64,000 nucleotides of DNA, from the NCBI GenBank assembly GCA_023014365.1, contig JAEBUN010000053.1:124001-188000 (forward strand), written 5' to 3'. Source of the stretch: Lepiota brunneoincarnata (Eukaryota; Basidiomycota; Agaricomycetes; Agaricales; Agaricaceae). Both the position numbers and the translations under genes were made by a program. Positions 45,400 through 57,292 of this stretch are shown here, in pieces. Position 1 is the stretch's first letter; every line of letters starts with the position of its first letter. Under the pieces are notes generated by a model. The model saw only the letters and a program-made list of their open reading frames with translations, was not told the DNA's origin and ran no database searches.

Positions 45400-47540
45400 A
45401 TCAGTCTGTGTTCCATTTCAAAAATCCTGGAAGGGACACATCTCCGAGTCTTCGGCTAGTGCAGAGTGGAGTTCTTGTTGGAGTTCAGGGTCGAGGTCAT
45501 CAACCATTTGGCATATCTGAGATGCTACTTCTGTGACTGCAAGGGAGTACTTGCATTGCAGTGATTGTTGGGTGTTCCGGTTCAGGAATCCAGGATGAGT
45601 GTTTTGTTGTCCTGGGAAGGGACAGTTGGGATTCCTCACAGGGTGAGGGGGATTTGTGCGCATTCCAGGGAAGTGTCTTGCTTGCGAGGGTTGAGGGCAT
45701 TTGCTAACCCAGTAGTCTTTGGCTCCACATTGGAAGCATTCTTGGTTCTGATAGGCTTTAATTTGTTGTCCAGTGACAATGGCATCTAACTCCAAGAAGT
45801 CTTGAAGGTTTTCTTCAGCATAGTCTGGTTGGGGAATTTCTGGGTAAGGGTCTTCATACCCTTCTTCCATTATGGCATAGTCTATTTCCATGGCATGTGG
45901 GTCTCATGGTGTGAATCGTGGAGCATTGCTCCTTTGGTAGAATTGTGCATAGGGCATGTTGTTGTTTGGATGGCTTGGTCCGCAGTTGGGTTGGTATTGG
46001 TTCCTCTGAAGGAATGTGTTCCTGGGGGTGCCATAGAGGGCATTGATTCAGTGGAAATTGTCATCAAGTTTATTGGCTCAGGTGTACCAAGTGGTGATAG
46101 TTGTCAGAGGGTTCTCCGATTTGTCAATCTTCATGGCAATGCAGTGGTCGATTGCCTTGCAGTATAGATTGATTAGGGCATGATCTTCTGTGAGTCCAGA
46201 TTGACAGACAAGTTCCTTGAACTGAGAGTTGAATTCAGTCATTGGTTTGCCTGCTTGGTGCAGGGTTTGGAGTTTGGTATGCGCATACACATGTTCATCT
46301 GCCGGGGTAAAGTTGGTTCTGAGTCTGGTGGTGAAGTTGTCCCATGTTTCCATGGCTATTGGTTGTCCTGCTTGGGTTTGTGCATTCCTCTCATGGAGGT
46401 ATTGTCTGGCCCAGGCTCAGGCATCTCCGGATTGCATTGTTGAAAGGACAAATAGTGTCCTGGCAAGACCAGTGTTGTAGGTGGTTGCGTTAGCAAGCAC
46501 GTAAACTTTGCATTGGAAGATCCAGTCTTCGAATAGTCTTCTGGTTCCATCAAAGGTGATGGGTTTGAGGAGTCCTAACTCCTTTGGGGTTTGTACAGCA
46601 GCTATTTGTAATTGTCCTGGCAGCGGTGATGGTGGAGGTGGCGTAGGAGGTGCTGGTAGGGCTAAAGGTTGTTTATCAGGTTCTGATTTGTTATCATCTG
46701 TGATGTAGACATCTGAGTCATTGTCTGGGATTTTTCCTTCATTAAGTTCAACAAAGGCTTTGTGTCTGGCAAGGAGATTGTCTTCAGAGCTTGTGAGCTC
46801 TCTTGGTTGCTGTACTGCAAATTGAAGTCTTTCAAGTTCTTGGGTAGTGAGTCGGTTTGCGATAATATCACACTTTTCTTGTTCTTTGTGTTGTCTTTGT
46901 TTTTTGGCTAATGTGGTGGAGATACTTGATGAAGTTGGGGTTTTTGTTATGATTTGGGTAGATGTTGATGCATGTGGAGTAGGTGAATCAAATGGGGATG
47001 GAGGATAGAACAGCGATGGTGTTTGGGTGGGTTGTGGTGTTATCAGAAGTCTTATCAGAAGGACAGTTATTTTTAGCTACATTCCCACGTCACTATGAAA
47101 CCATCAGTAGTGTACATCAGAAGGACTATTATTACCATATGCCTCATGTTTCTTATCTCTGACTCATAGTTACCTTGGTCTGGACTACTATAGTAGGAGT
47201 ACAGCCACACTTAGAAGTATAGGAGGATACAGTACAATACCTTGTATCCTTATCTTAGTGTTATAAAGTTCTTGCCTCCTATACCTCTTTGCCATAACCA
47301 GCTGGACTTATAGTGCTCCATTGTCTCCAAGTCACGCTTAGTAGGACAGGACCAAGTCTGTATAGACATCCTGTGTTGAACCCCATGCTACTCAAGAGCG
47401 AACCCCTAACCCGGGTAACACGTGGTGTAGGATTTCTTCTGGGATCAGGGTTTTGTATTCCTGGTCCTGAGATTCTGTTTCTTGATTTGGGAGGAGGGGG
47501 TGATGGGGATTCTCAAGCTGAGAATTTCTTTGGTGGTGTG
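45400..47540 (-). pseudogene. Gypsy A gag, split by a solo LTR
   Basis: A capsid-like region near 46353-46078 (METWDNFTTRLRTNFTPADE, then FNSQFKELV) and a CCHC knuckle near 45780 reading CFQCGAKDYWVSKC, in which the zinc-binding His is Tyr. The N-terminal, Gln/Pro-rich part continues at 47540-47421 beyond the inserted solo LTR (47038-47420). In-frame stops are present. Non-functional structural protein remnant. Confidence 0.7.
47038..47420. mobile_element. Solo LTR inside gypsy A gag
   Basis: Begins TGTTATCAGAAG and ends CCGGGTAACA. Flanks TGTGG and CGTGG form a 5-bp target duplication with one CpG-type change. It is an inverted relative of the LTR at 47892-48308, so the two can pair over about 400 bases with a 471-bp spacer. 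Confidence 0.7.
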
Positions 47541-47891
47541 GTGGTGGTTGTCTAGCGATCAATTACTGCTAGAAGTATGAAGAATTGGGTGAGGATAACT
47601 TGTATACTGAGGTACAAGTTCCAAGATCTGATGCAACAGCAGTTGCAGTAGCAATGGATGAGTTCAAGTTCTACTGTAAGGATACAGTGTGCTGAGAGTA
47701 TGGCTATGGTGACAAAGGTCACTAGCAATAGGTGAGCCAGGTCTGCTGGCAGAGGTGGGATGGAGGATAGGAACGTAGCAATGGCTACAGAGAAACATCA
47801 CAATTAGCAACACAGAGTACCTCAACACATTCAGTATGTCGGCAGAGTAGAGGGCGAGCAAGAGGATAAGCAGCAGAGTATCTTAGTGTTT

Positions 47892-48308
47892 TGTTACCCA
47901 GGTTAGAGGTTTGCTCTTGAGTAGCACGGCATTCATGGCAGGATGTCTATACAGACTTGGTCCTGTCCTACTAGGCATGACTTAGAGACAATGGAGCACT
48001 ATAGTCCAGCCAGTTTAAGGGCAAAGAGATATAGGAGGCAAGAACTGTATAACACTAAGATAAGGATACAAGGGTATGGTACAGTATCCTTATATGCTAC
48101 TATGTGTGGCTGTGCTCCTACTATATATATCTGGACCCAAGTAAGTGAGTCATATCCTTATCTATCTAAGTATAAATGGTTCTGATGGTACTTCTGATTG
48201 TTTCAGGATGACAGGTCTTCTATCTATTTATATACTTTGGGTGCTTCTGATAAGAGTTCCTTCTGGTGAGGCTTCTGATAAGGGGAGTTAAGGGAACTTC
48301 TGATAACA
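47892..48308 (-). mobile_element. 5' LTR of gypsy A
   Basis: 417 bases with TG and CA ends (TGTTACCC at left, CTTCTGATAACA at right). The two flanks (TGTTT, TACCA) do not match, as expected for an element end rather than a solo LTR. The right flank is the plus-strand gypsy B pol gene. Confidence 0.7.
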
Positions 48309-49217
48309 TACCAGCCAAGTCTTCCAGTCGAAACATTCTTGATCCCATCAATCCCCTGTCCCTGTCTATGATCTTGCCAATTGCATTCACTGATTCAGTA
48401 TTCCCTCCATTACATTTGCCACAAGAAATATATGAAATTGACCTCCTGGAAACTGATCCATGAGAACAGTCAGCCAAAATCTCAAATCATGCCTACAAAA
48501 AAGTTGCAAACAGAGTCAAACCAGTATCTACCACACTACCCAAAAACTACCAAATTGTTTGCCAAATACCCACCAACCCTCTTGAAAATATGCCAAGCCT
48601 TCCCACAATACCACCCAAATTCACACCCAGCATCCAGTACACACTAGAAAGAAAGATAGCTATGAATGTCAACCCAGATGGGTTCTTATGGCCTGAAGAG
48701 GAGAAACTTATCCATTACCTAATCAGAACCCAGGAACTTGGATTCGCATGGAACGAAGAAGAAAAAAGGAAGTTTTCAAGCAATTACTTCAATCCCATCA
48801 CAATCCCAACTATCAAACATGTGCTCTGGTCCCTCAGAAATATCCCAATCCCTCTGGGCAACTTCCAACAGGTAGTTGATATCATCAAAGCCAAAATTGC
48901 AGCTGGTGTTTATGAACCCTTGAACTCATCCTACCAATCCTGGTGGTTTTGTGTGCTAAAGAAAGATGGGAAGCCACTCAGGCTAGTTCATGACCTCCAG
49001 CCCCTCAATGTGGTCACAATAAAGGATGCCAGAGTTCCACCAATTGTAGAAACATATGCTGAGTCCTTCAGTGGTTGCAGCTGCTATAGAATATTTGATC
49101 TTTTTGTTGGATTTGACCAGCATGCTCTAGCACCCAAATCTCGTGATCTTACTACTTTTCAATCCCCTCTTGGAACCCTATGCCTCACCTCTATCCCAAT
49201 AGGGTACACTAATTCCA

Positions 49218-49915
49218 TGTTATGAACAGTCCAGACCGGGAGGAACAAGAACTATTGTTCGACTTTACAAGATGGGTACAGGAGACTACAGACCAATTAC
49301 GGGCACAAGAATACGAAGACGAGGAAGGGGAATATTACACCGCCATGCAGGACCTGGCGAGAGAAGCAGGAATGGAGATAACCTTAGAGGATATATTGGA
49401 ATACCCCGAGGACGAGGAAGATAACCATGGATCAACCGACCCAATCTCCGATACGGATGGAAGCACTGAGAGAATGGAGAGCGAGAACGGAGAGGACTCC
49501 ATGGAGATACAATCGGGAGAAGAAGATTATGAGTCAGAGGAAAGCGATGGAACATCGCACAGCAGTAGCGAGAGTACTGACTCATTGTAACATAAATAAC
49601 ACTAGGATGCCATCAGCCAGGATGTGCATCATGGTCAGGACTGCGCACGACCAGTAGAACAGCCAAGTAACCTATAACGAGTATATAGCACCTCATAGGT
49701 ATATAAGGCCTGTACAAGTAGAGATTAAAGCCTCAAGCTTTAATCTTGTTAACAGCGGTCGTTTACCTCTCTGCCTTAACTTGGCGTCTTCCCTCGTTAT
49801 CTCATTGAGCGCGATCCACTAAGCTCTATAAGGCCAACCATCTCGGACACCTTGTAGAGTGATTGAAGGCCGTCTCCAGTTATCCTCGGATACAGAAGGA
49901 GCACGGATCATAACA
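49218..49915. mobile_element. Solo LTR in gypsy B RT gene
   Basis: 698 bases, ends TGTTATGA and TCATAACA (8-bp perfect inverted terminal repeat), target duplication TTCCA at 49213-49217 and 49916-49920. It has a TATATAA-like box near 49681 and A-rich sequence after it. It interrupts the RT between motifs A and C. Confidence 0.9.
49222..49590 (+). CDS. Acidic 122-codon frame inside the solo LTR
   Basis: Starts four bases from the LTR edge (MNSPDREEQELLFDFTRWVQ) and is rich in Asp, Glu and Ser to the end (SSSESTDSL). No domain is recognised. It could be the end or start of an element-encoded protein that overlaps the LTR, or a captured fragment. CpG content is higher than in the surrounding gypsy, so this LTR is probably younger. 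Confidence 0.3.
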   Translation: MNSPDREEQELLFDFTRWVQETTDQLRAQEYEDEEGEYYTAMQDLAREAGMEITLEDILEYPEDEEDNHGSTDPISDTDGSTERMESENGEDSMEIQSGEEDYESEESDGTSHSSSESTDSL

Positions 49916-50764
49916 TTCCATGCAAATTCAACAAGGCGATCTCACCTTCCTTCTCCAGGATGAGATCCCCCACATAGCCCTCCCTTTTGTTGATGATGTG
50001 CTGGTGAAAGGACCAATTACACATTACGAGACCAACAATGGATACAAGACCATGGAGGAGAACCTTGGAATTTGCCAGTTTGTATGGGAACACCTCCAGA
50101 ATGTCAACTGGATTATCCAATGGATCAAGCACACTGGAGGAACATTTTTGGGACCCAAATCACATTTTTGCACCCCATCCACTGTAGTTGTAGGCCACTT
50201 ATGCACATACAAAGGATGACTCCCTGATGCATCACAAATTCAGAAGGTGCTCAACTGGCCACCATGTTCAAACATCACAGAAGTATGAGGATTCCTTGGG
50301 ACCCTTGGCACGTTTTGCATTTTTCTTTGGAACTTTGCTGCAATCTTATGGCCCCTGGTCAAACTAACAAGAAAAGGAGTGGATTTTGAGTTTGGCAAAG
50401 AAGAACAACTTACAATGAATATTCTGAAGGAGCTAGCAAAGAACTCCCCCTGCATTTGAGCTATTAATTATTCAAGTACTAATGAAGTCATACTAGGTGT
50501 TGACACATTGAAAATTGCAGTGGGATACATTTTATCATAGCTAGGGGATGACGCAAAACAATATCCATCACACTTTGGATTGATCACCCTAAACAGCTGT
50601 GAATCTAGGTACTCCCAAGTGAAGCTGGAGTTGTTTGGCCTCTTTCGGGCATTGAAGGATGTTAGGTTATGGATTGTAAGGGTTCAGAATTTGGTGGTGG
50701 AAGTGGATGCAAAATATGTGAAGGGTATGATCAACAATCCTGACATTCAGCTGTCTGCTACCAT

Positions 50765-51425
50765 TGTCATATCCATGCCAACTCAGAGTCTAATCACTTA
50801 AACTTTGGCTTCTTGATTCCACGTGTGCTCCACACAACAACCCTCAGCCCTCCAACTTGGCCCCGACTTGCTCCAACTGCAACCCACTGCCCCAATCATG
50901 TGACCACCTCCACACATGCCATGGTCACCTGACCCTTGGTGTCTCTAGTTCCAGTCTCCATTTCCCGTCCATAGTCAAGATACATTATTGGTCTCCATAC
51001 CTGTACCGGTTTCCATTCCATTTGTAATCCGTTTGTAATCCGTTTGTAACTATATCGGTCTCCGCTTTGCTCCACACGTAGTCAGTACAAGTCATAGTTC
51101 GTAAGGCCAGTAGTATATATACCATAGGTACTTTGCTTGTACTCCTCAGTCTGATAATCAAATCGAGCAGCAGACCAGCTCCCTGTTCCCTATCCTCTCC
51201 TCTCTTCTGCCTCGCTCTGCTTCAGCCCCAACTTCCTGAAATATGGACTAGGACAGTAGGAGGGCACAGCACATACACTGAGGCCACAAGTCCAACTCCC
51301 TGCCCGACGTACTCCGCCTCAGTCCTGAAGTCTACGTACTGACTTCACCCTGTCCCCCAGTTACCTTACACCAAGGATACCACCCTGACCCTCCGCTTTG
51401 GTCCCGATCTGCACCGGCTCTAACA
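50765..51425. mobile_element. Solo LTR in gypsy B RNase H region
   Basis: 661 bases from TGTCATATCC to CTCTAACA. Target duplication ACCAT at 50760-50764 and 51426-51430. It contains a short direct repeat (GTAATCCGTTT, twice, near 51025-51048) and a TATATATA box near 51113. Not related by eye to the LTR at 49218. Confidence 0.85.
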
Positions 51426-53249
51426 ACCATCAACTGATGGATTTCAGCAATTCTACTATTTGATTTTTGACTTAGGCATATCCCAGGCAAGGAGCATGGC
51501 CCAGATGGTTTGTCCTGATGCCCACAAGCCCCAGAAGACCCAGTTCACAATGACAACTATGAAGAGATCAACACTGCCAATGCTTTCCATATGCAAGCCC
51601 TACCTGACAATTCACCATCTACAATACCTCCTCAAGAAAGGACAGAGTGGATATGGGCCTCAAACATGTTTGCCATCAAGTTTATTAACAAGATGAGACT
51701 GATACAGGATTCCCTCTTCCCCACAAATGCATTTCTTTCCTCCAGTCATGCCACCAGCATTTACAAAGCAGAAGTCCTTTCAAATGAGTTTTCAGGGCCT
51801 CCTGCACCCTCAGATCCCATTATCCCTCAATCTGAAAAAGCTAAACAATGTGATTACAATTTACAGCAAGTCCAGGCCTTTCTGGATGATCCAAAATGAC
51901 CTGAGAACATACTAGATGACATATTCAGGAAGCTTGTTCACTTCACCACAGGATTTTTCATACACAACAGGAGACCATGGAGAAAGGACCCTATGCTCAA
52001 ACACAAGCTGGTAGTGCCAGAAGGGCAAAGGTACAAGCTAATACAGCAGGCTCATGACAAGATAGGCCACAAAGGAATACTTACAATTTGAATCTACCTC
52101 TCAAAGCAATTCTAGTGGCCCCACCTCAATCAGGATGTACAATGGTTCATCAAAACCTGCCATGAGTGTCAAATGTGACTACTACACAACTTCCACATCC
52201 CACCATCTGTTCCTACCCCATTCACACTGTTCCAGAAAGCATATATTGACACAATGTTCATGCCTAAGTCCAACAGCTACTATCATAGGTCACCTACTTG
52301 GCCACCCTGGGTACTCGGCCACTGCAGTATTTGACAGCCAGTTCACAAACAAATTGGGGCACTGTGTGCTCAAATCTCTAGCATTTAGGCAAGGGAAGCG
52401 ACATACAAGCGCTGGTTCTCTGGGGTTATCCCTTTTCATGATATGATGCGATCATCTGGGGTTGTGGTGTGTTTTGGCATGTTTTCTTAAGCTGCTGATG
52501 CTACCCGATATGGTAATGCATCCACACAACAGCTGTTTTTTGCCCCCCTCCCCTCAAACTTGCTGCATGCATGCCTCACCTCACTCACTCAATGACCTGC
52601 CACCATTGCTTGCGTTTACCCCCATTCAACATCCTAAGCCCTGCTGCAAGGCTGACTGACTGACCTTCTTGATGCCTGTAAACATGTGAAAGATGCCTGG
52701 CAATCGTGAGCTCAAGGGCCAATGCAGGCACTCATGCTCAATGGTATGTTTTCGCCATACCATTTTCATTCATTTGATGCCTTGTTCTTATTTTTAGGGA
52801 TTTTTTTACTTCCGGTATGTGCATGCATACGTTAAATGGCTGTTTTCTGCATGTTTGCCATCACAAATGTGTTTCCGGTGCTGAGGTGCCACTGAGGCAA
52901 GAATGGGATTCTCGGTGCGTAGTCCTGCTATTGAACTCAATCAGAACGCCTTCTCAACACACCTGCCTCAGGTTTTTAATGTTTGCATGCTGACCTCCAT
53001 GTGGCACTAGAGCGGTTGTTTCTTTCAACTTTGCCTGCGTTTCAAGTATGCATACATGCAAAAAACATTCACAATGTCCCTACCATACATGCCTACCATG
53101 CATTGTTACGGTGTTTCTTGCTTCCGGATGTCCTGCAGCGTCACAGACCATAAATACACACATTTTCATTGAATGACCCCCCAAACTCGAACTTGAACTC
53201 AATTCCAATCCAAATCACCTCACTGTCCTCAGTCCATCATAACTACATC

Positions 53250-56200
53250 ATGCCAGAGTGTACCCCATCCCTTTCCGCCGACATTCTTGCACTCCCTCAG
53301 GAAGACCGCATTCAGCTCGCTATCACAGCTATCAGCAAGGCAGGCAACAAAGCTGATGGCAAACCACAGTTGTCTTTGCGTAAGGCTGCCAGCGTGTACC
53401 AAGTGCCTTGTAGCATGCTTGGAGATCGTCTGAAAGGCCTCCCTACACGTGCTGAAGTGCATGCAGATCAGCGAGTGCTTTCAGCAGCTGAAGAAGAGGT
53501 CCTTGTGGAATGGGCGAAGGCGTTGGGCTATCGGGGAGTACCATTGACACATGCCACTCTGACTAAATATGCTTCTGAGATATCTGGAAAGCCCATCGGC
53601 GAGTTGTGGCCAAAGAGATTCCTTGCGAGGCACCCAGATCTCAAAGTGAAGGCGACATTGTTAGGGGAAGTAAGAGCACCAGAACCAAGTTGATATTTGG
53701 GTGGCGAATACAATCGACACCCACACTACTTATATACATAGAGGCCTGCGCACAGACCGGGTAGCCAAACACTACGTAGCTACTAGAACATAACGTACGC
53801 AAACAATATACAAACAACGTCAGTCGCACGTGGGTTAGACTCGGGGATGGGGGTGGCCGAAGGCCGAGGCCGGGCTTAGGCATCGGGCATCGGCTAGAGA
53901 GGCCGAGCACGGATACCCAACCACAGACCCCTAGACATACCTTGCGTAAGGGGGTATAGTCCCCTTACAGACATCGAGTTTGGAGAAATGCCGTGCAAAG
54001 GCACTCAATAGGACAGCAGTTGATGGTTTCTATGATATTTTGGAGCAGGTGGTGCACGATTTTCAGATCAAGCCAGAGAACATGTGGAATATGGATGAGA
54101 AAGGTGTCCAGCTTGGCATTGGGGCGAAGGTGGCTGCAATTGTTGATCGTGACCAAGCAACGGTGTATTCTGTCGAAGATGGCAATCGTGAGCTTGTGAC
54201 AGTCATTGAAGCAGTTTCGGCTAACGGAGTGGCACTCTTCCCATCGGTCATTTTCCAGGGAGTGTGACGCAATCCAGAATGGGGATGGCCTGAAAACAAT
54301 CCAGATGCTGCTAGGTATGTAATTGGTCTGCGTTTGATTGAGCAGTATTTGATGTTTTGTCTAGTGTTTCCGTCTCTCCAAAGGGGTGGACTGACCAGGA
54401 GCTTGGCTTGAAATGGCTCGAGCGGGACTTTGAGCCAAATACCAGACCAGAGACATCCCAGGAGTACTGTCTTCTGATTCTTGATGGACACAATTCCCAC
54501 TGTACCTATCAGTTTATCAAATTTTCTGCCCAGTACCATATCATTATCATCTGCCTTCCCTCACATACTACACACACATTACAGCCTTGCGGTGTCGGCA
54601 TATTTGGTCCGCTTGCCCGTGCGTGGAAGTCCCAGGTCACGCAAGCATCACAGGAAAACATAGCGATCACGAAGGATAATCTACTGCTTTACTACCACAA
54701 TGCTCAAAGTCTCATGCTCAAACCAACAACAATCCAATCAGCATTCAGAAAGACGGGAATCTACCCCCTTGATCGCAATGCAATCCCTCTATCCACCTTT
54801 GAACCTGCAAAAAACACAACAACTCAAGCTGCGCAACCAATACCAGCTTGGCTTCCATCACTACTCACACCAACACCAGATCCATCCCCCGCAGCCTCAG
54901 CGGCGATGACACAAGTGCTGGACGTGTCACCTCCTGGGAATTCTGATGCCCCTGAACCTGGGAGCACAGATGACAGCATGCCTGAACCACCACCACCCAA
55001 CAGCGAACTCACAGCCACAGACACAGCTGACACTGAACCCAGTCAACCTACACAATGATATCATATCAAAGTACCACGTCCACTTCCATACACGGTATCA
55101 CGGCGAGCACTCTGGGAAGAGAACAAGATGTTACGAGCAATCATTGCTGAGGTCGGCGAGGTGCTGGAGCAAGACTACGCCCAAATGAAGTTGATGGACC
55201 TTGAAAATGAGAGGTTGCGTCAAAAGGCATTTGCGAAGGGCCAATGGAGGATGGCAAAGCGGAAGCTCACCTCTGGCCAGGCACGCCACATGACAGCGCC
55301 TGAGATGATTGATTTGCTTGCCAGACAGACATGGGAATCAGCTATGGCTGATGTATTCAAGGAAGCCTCAGAGCGGTTCAAGGTTAGGCGAAAGGCAATC
55401 GATGACCACCATAAAGCGCTTGCAGCTGAGAGGAATTTGGCCGATTGGGAGCGGAAGGCAGCAGAGCAGCAGGCGAAGAAAGCTGAAACTGAAGCTGAGA
55501 AGGCCAGGCTACAGGCTGAGTGAATGGCATTGCGTGGGCGTGGAAGAGGTAGCCAAATCACTCGCGCACATGGCTGTGGTCGAGGTTGAGGTCGTGGGCA
55601 TGGGTGTGGGTGTGGGCGAGGTGGGGGCCAAGGTGGTGCAGAACTGACCGTGGTGGGAAGGCATACTGACAGTGATGAGTCTGGATTTCAATTTTCAGAC
55701 TCTGATTCCGTTCCAACAGATCATGAAGATGTACCAAACCCCGATGCACCACCTGAACATCGCCTTCCACGTGAATGCAGAGCCAGAGCACCTCAATTTC
55801 TACCAAGCGATAATGAGGAGGAGGATGCCCCACCTCTGGTCAACCATCCATGGCCCAGACCTCAACTGATTCATGCACGACAACCACCAGCAGAACAGGA
55901 AACCATTTCTGCTGGCGATCTGGGAATCCTGTTTCCAAGAGATGCAGGCGGCGCCACTACAAGCCCACCACAATCAGATCATCATGAACTCAATACAGGA
56001 GAAAAAACTATACCGTTTGACACCACACCACAAGCTCCTGAGAACCCAGCTAATCCAACCATACCACATGAGCCAGGACACCCTACGATCGATATAGGGG
56101 GTCCAAAAGCGACAGGTGGGGATGGGATTCAGTTTGACCATAACGAGGCAGGTCCTTCAATGACTTTTCTGGGCGGTGAACCAGGACCTGGGCTAATGGC

Positions 56201-56270
56201 TAGTGAGGATGTCGCAACTAGCGGGCCACAAGTGAGGCGTAGTAGACGACTTGCTACAAAGATAAAATAG
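53250..56270 (+). pseudogene. Pogo-like transposase, inactivated
   Basis: The start MPECTPSLSADILALPQEDR is followed by a helix-turn-helix pair (LSLRKAASVYQVPCSMLGDR and the CENP-B-like FLARHPDLKVKA). The latter continues in frame after the solo LTR as TSSLEKCRAKAL. The DDE core has WNMDEKGVQLG (first Asp) and LLILDGHNSH (second Asp). The third position reads LQPCGVGIFGPL where family members have LDVG, so the third Asp is Gly. A TGA at 54265-54267 and a short intron (about 54316-54362) interrupt it. The C-terminal extension has a coiled coil (55128-55520, ending EAEKARLQAE), a Gly/Arg-rich patch (LRGRGRGSQ) and an acidic tail ending RRSRRLATKIK. Inactive as written. Confidence 0.75.
53659..53969. 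mobile_element. Solo LTR inside the pogo transposase
   Basis: 311 bases from TGTTAGGGGA to TCCCCTTACA (9 of 10 inverted match). Target duplication GACAT at 53654-53658 and 53970-53974. Removing it restores the transposase frame exactly. Same family as 59953-60292. Confidence 0.9.
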
Positions 56271-57292
56271 CATATAACGTCACTTTTCATGTAGGTTAGA
56301 CTTACCACTATACATCTGAATGCATCTGAACATCGAAAACTTGGATGTTGTGCTTTGAGCAAGGTCTGAGCGAAGCTGGGTGCAACGTTGTTTTGTTTCC
56401 CACAACTGGCCGAGTTGACAGGTTTGCTCAATTTGGCACCCTCACCAGGAAAATATTCACAGGACCCACAACACCAACCCTAAAATTACAAAACATACAT
56501 CCACCCCTTCCAATCATCCTAGACGACCTCTAGCCAAAGTCTCAAGGCAATTTCCTGGCTATCTATCCTGTATCCACATCAGGAACCCTTAGGGGGTCAA
56601 GTACCTGACCTTTGATAGTACCACTATATCATTCATGCACAATGCTCCCTATCCTCATATCCCAAATGGCAAATGCTCCACCTCAAGAATGCCCAAATGT
56701 TGGGAAGCTTTATATTCAAAGATATCCTTTACAGATGGGGTGCCATCGAAGAAATCGTTACAGATAATGGTCCAGCATTTATTCAAGCAGTTGAATTCCT
56801 CACCCAAAAATACAAGATCAATCATATTTGCATCTTGCCCTATAACTCTCAAGCAAACGGACTGGTGGAGAGATGGCATTTTGATGTCCAGGAAGCTTTG
56901 GTAAAGGCAGCTGAGGGTGAAGAAAAAAGATGGACAGCTGTTGCACCCTCCATTTTCTGGGCTGAGTGAATTTCCATTCAGAAATCTACAGGGTATTCTC
57001 CTTACTATACTGCACATGGCCTCGAACCCCTCCTCCCTTTTGACCTCATGGAAGCAACATACCTTGTACCCAATCTCACCAGGCCTCTCTCAACTGCCAA
57101 TCTCCTTGCCACCCAGGCAATTCCCCAGATCAAACCCCGGATCAAGGAGCTCAGAGCGCCCAGCCAAATGGAGCCTTTATCATTTCACGACATATCCATT
57201 TTGCTCGAAGTCTCTTACATTTTCAAATAAATAAGTTTTCAGAATGTCTCTATTCTTTTCCCCTGAACATGAACCTTAGCATAAGTTTTTCT

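Larger units (their letters stand above)
42493..48308 (-). mobile_element. Truncated Ty3/gypsy retrotransposon (element A)
   Basis: Order on the minus strand: 5' LTR (48308-47892), leader, gag, protease, reverse transcriptase, RNase H and integrase, cut off at 42493 just after the integrase motif IISDQDPR. The remaining integrase and the 3' LTR are missing, so the right-hand target duplication cannot be checked. The gag leader carries a solo LTR of the same family in opposite orientation. Many conserved Arg, Trp and Asp codons are changed, mostly at CpG sites. Dead element. Confidence 0.8.
52280..56618 (+). mobile_element. Pogo-type DNA transposon in gypsy B integrase
   Basis: Target duplication TA at 52278-52279 and 56619-56620. 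Inverted ends of about 24 bases read CTATCATAGGTCACCTACTT at left and CTATCAAAGGTCAGGTACTT at right (reverse complement), with 17 of the first 20 matching. Total length is 4339 bp, or about 4.0 kb without the solo LTR it carries at 53659-53969. It encodes a CENP-B/pogo-like transposase. Confidence 0.85.
48330..57230 (+). pseudogene. Gypsy B pol (RT, RNase H, integrase), in pieces
   Basis: RT begins around YKKVANRVKPVSTTLP, then ELGFAWNEEEKRKF, LRNIPIPLGNFQQVVDIIKA and the motif-A block RIFDLFVGFDQ (catalytic Asp kept). After the first LTR it resumes with SMQIQQGDLTFLLQDEIPHI and the FVDD box. RNase H near 50490-50760 has VILGVDTLKIAVGYIL. After the second LTR comes RHIPGKEHGPDG. Integrase has HDKIGHKG, CHECQM and AYIDTMFMPKSN. 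After the pogo element it resumes with WGAIEEIVTDNGPAF and NGLVERWHFDVQEAL (core Asp and Glu kept), ending VSYIFK. Stops occur at several former Arg, Gln or Trp codons. Dead. Confidence 0.8.
48309..57292 (+). mobile_element. Ty3/gypsy element B, interrupted by three insertions
   Basis: A plus-strand pol gene, missing its 5' part, carries nested insertions: solo LTRs at 49218-49915 and 50765-51425, and a pogo transposon at 52280-56618 (which itself holds a solo LTR). Removing each insertion with one copy of its target duplication restores continuous family sequence. No LTR of its own is visible at either end, so the element is truncated or rearranged. CpG is scarce throughout. Confidence 0.8.
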
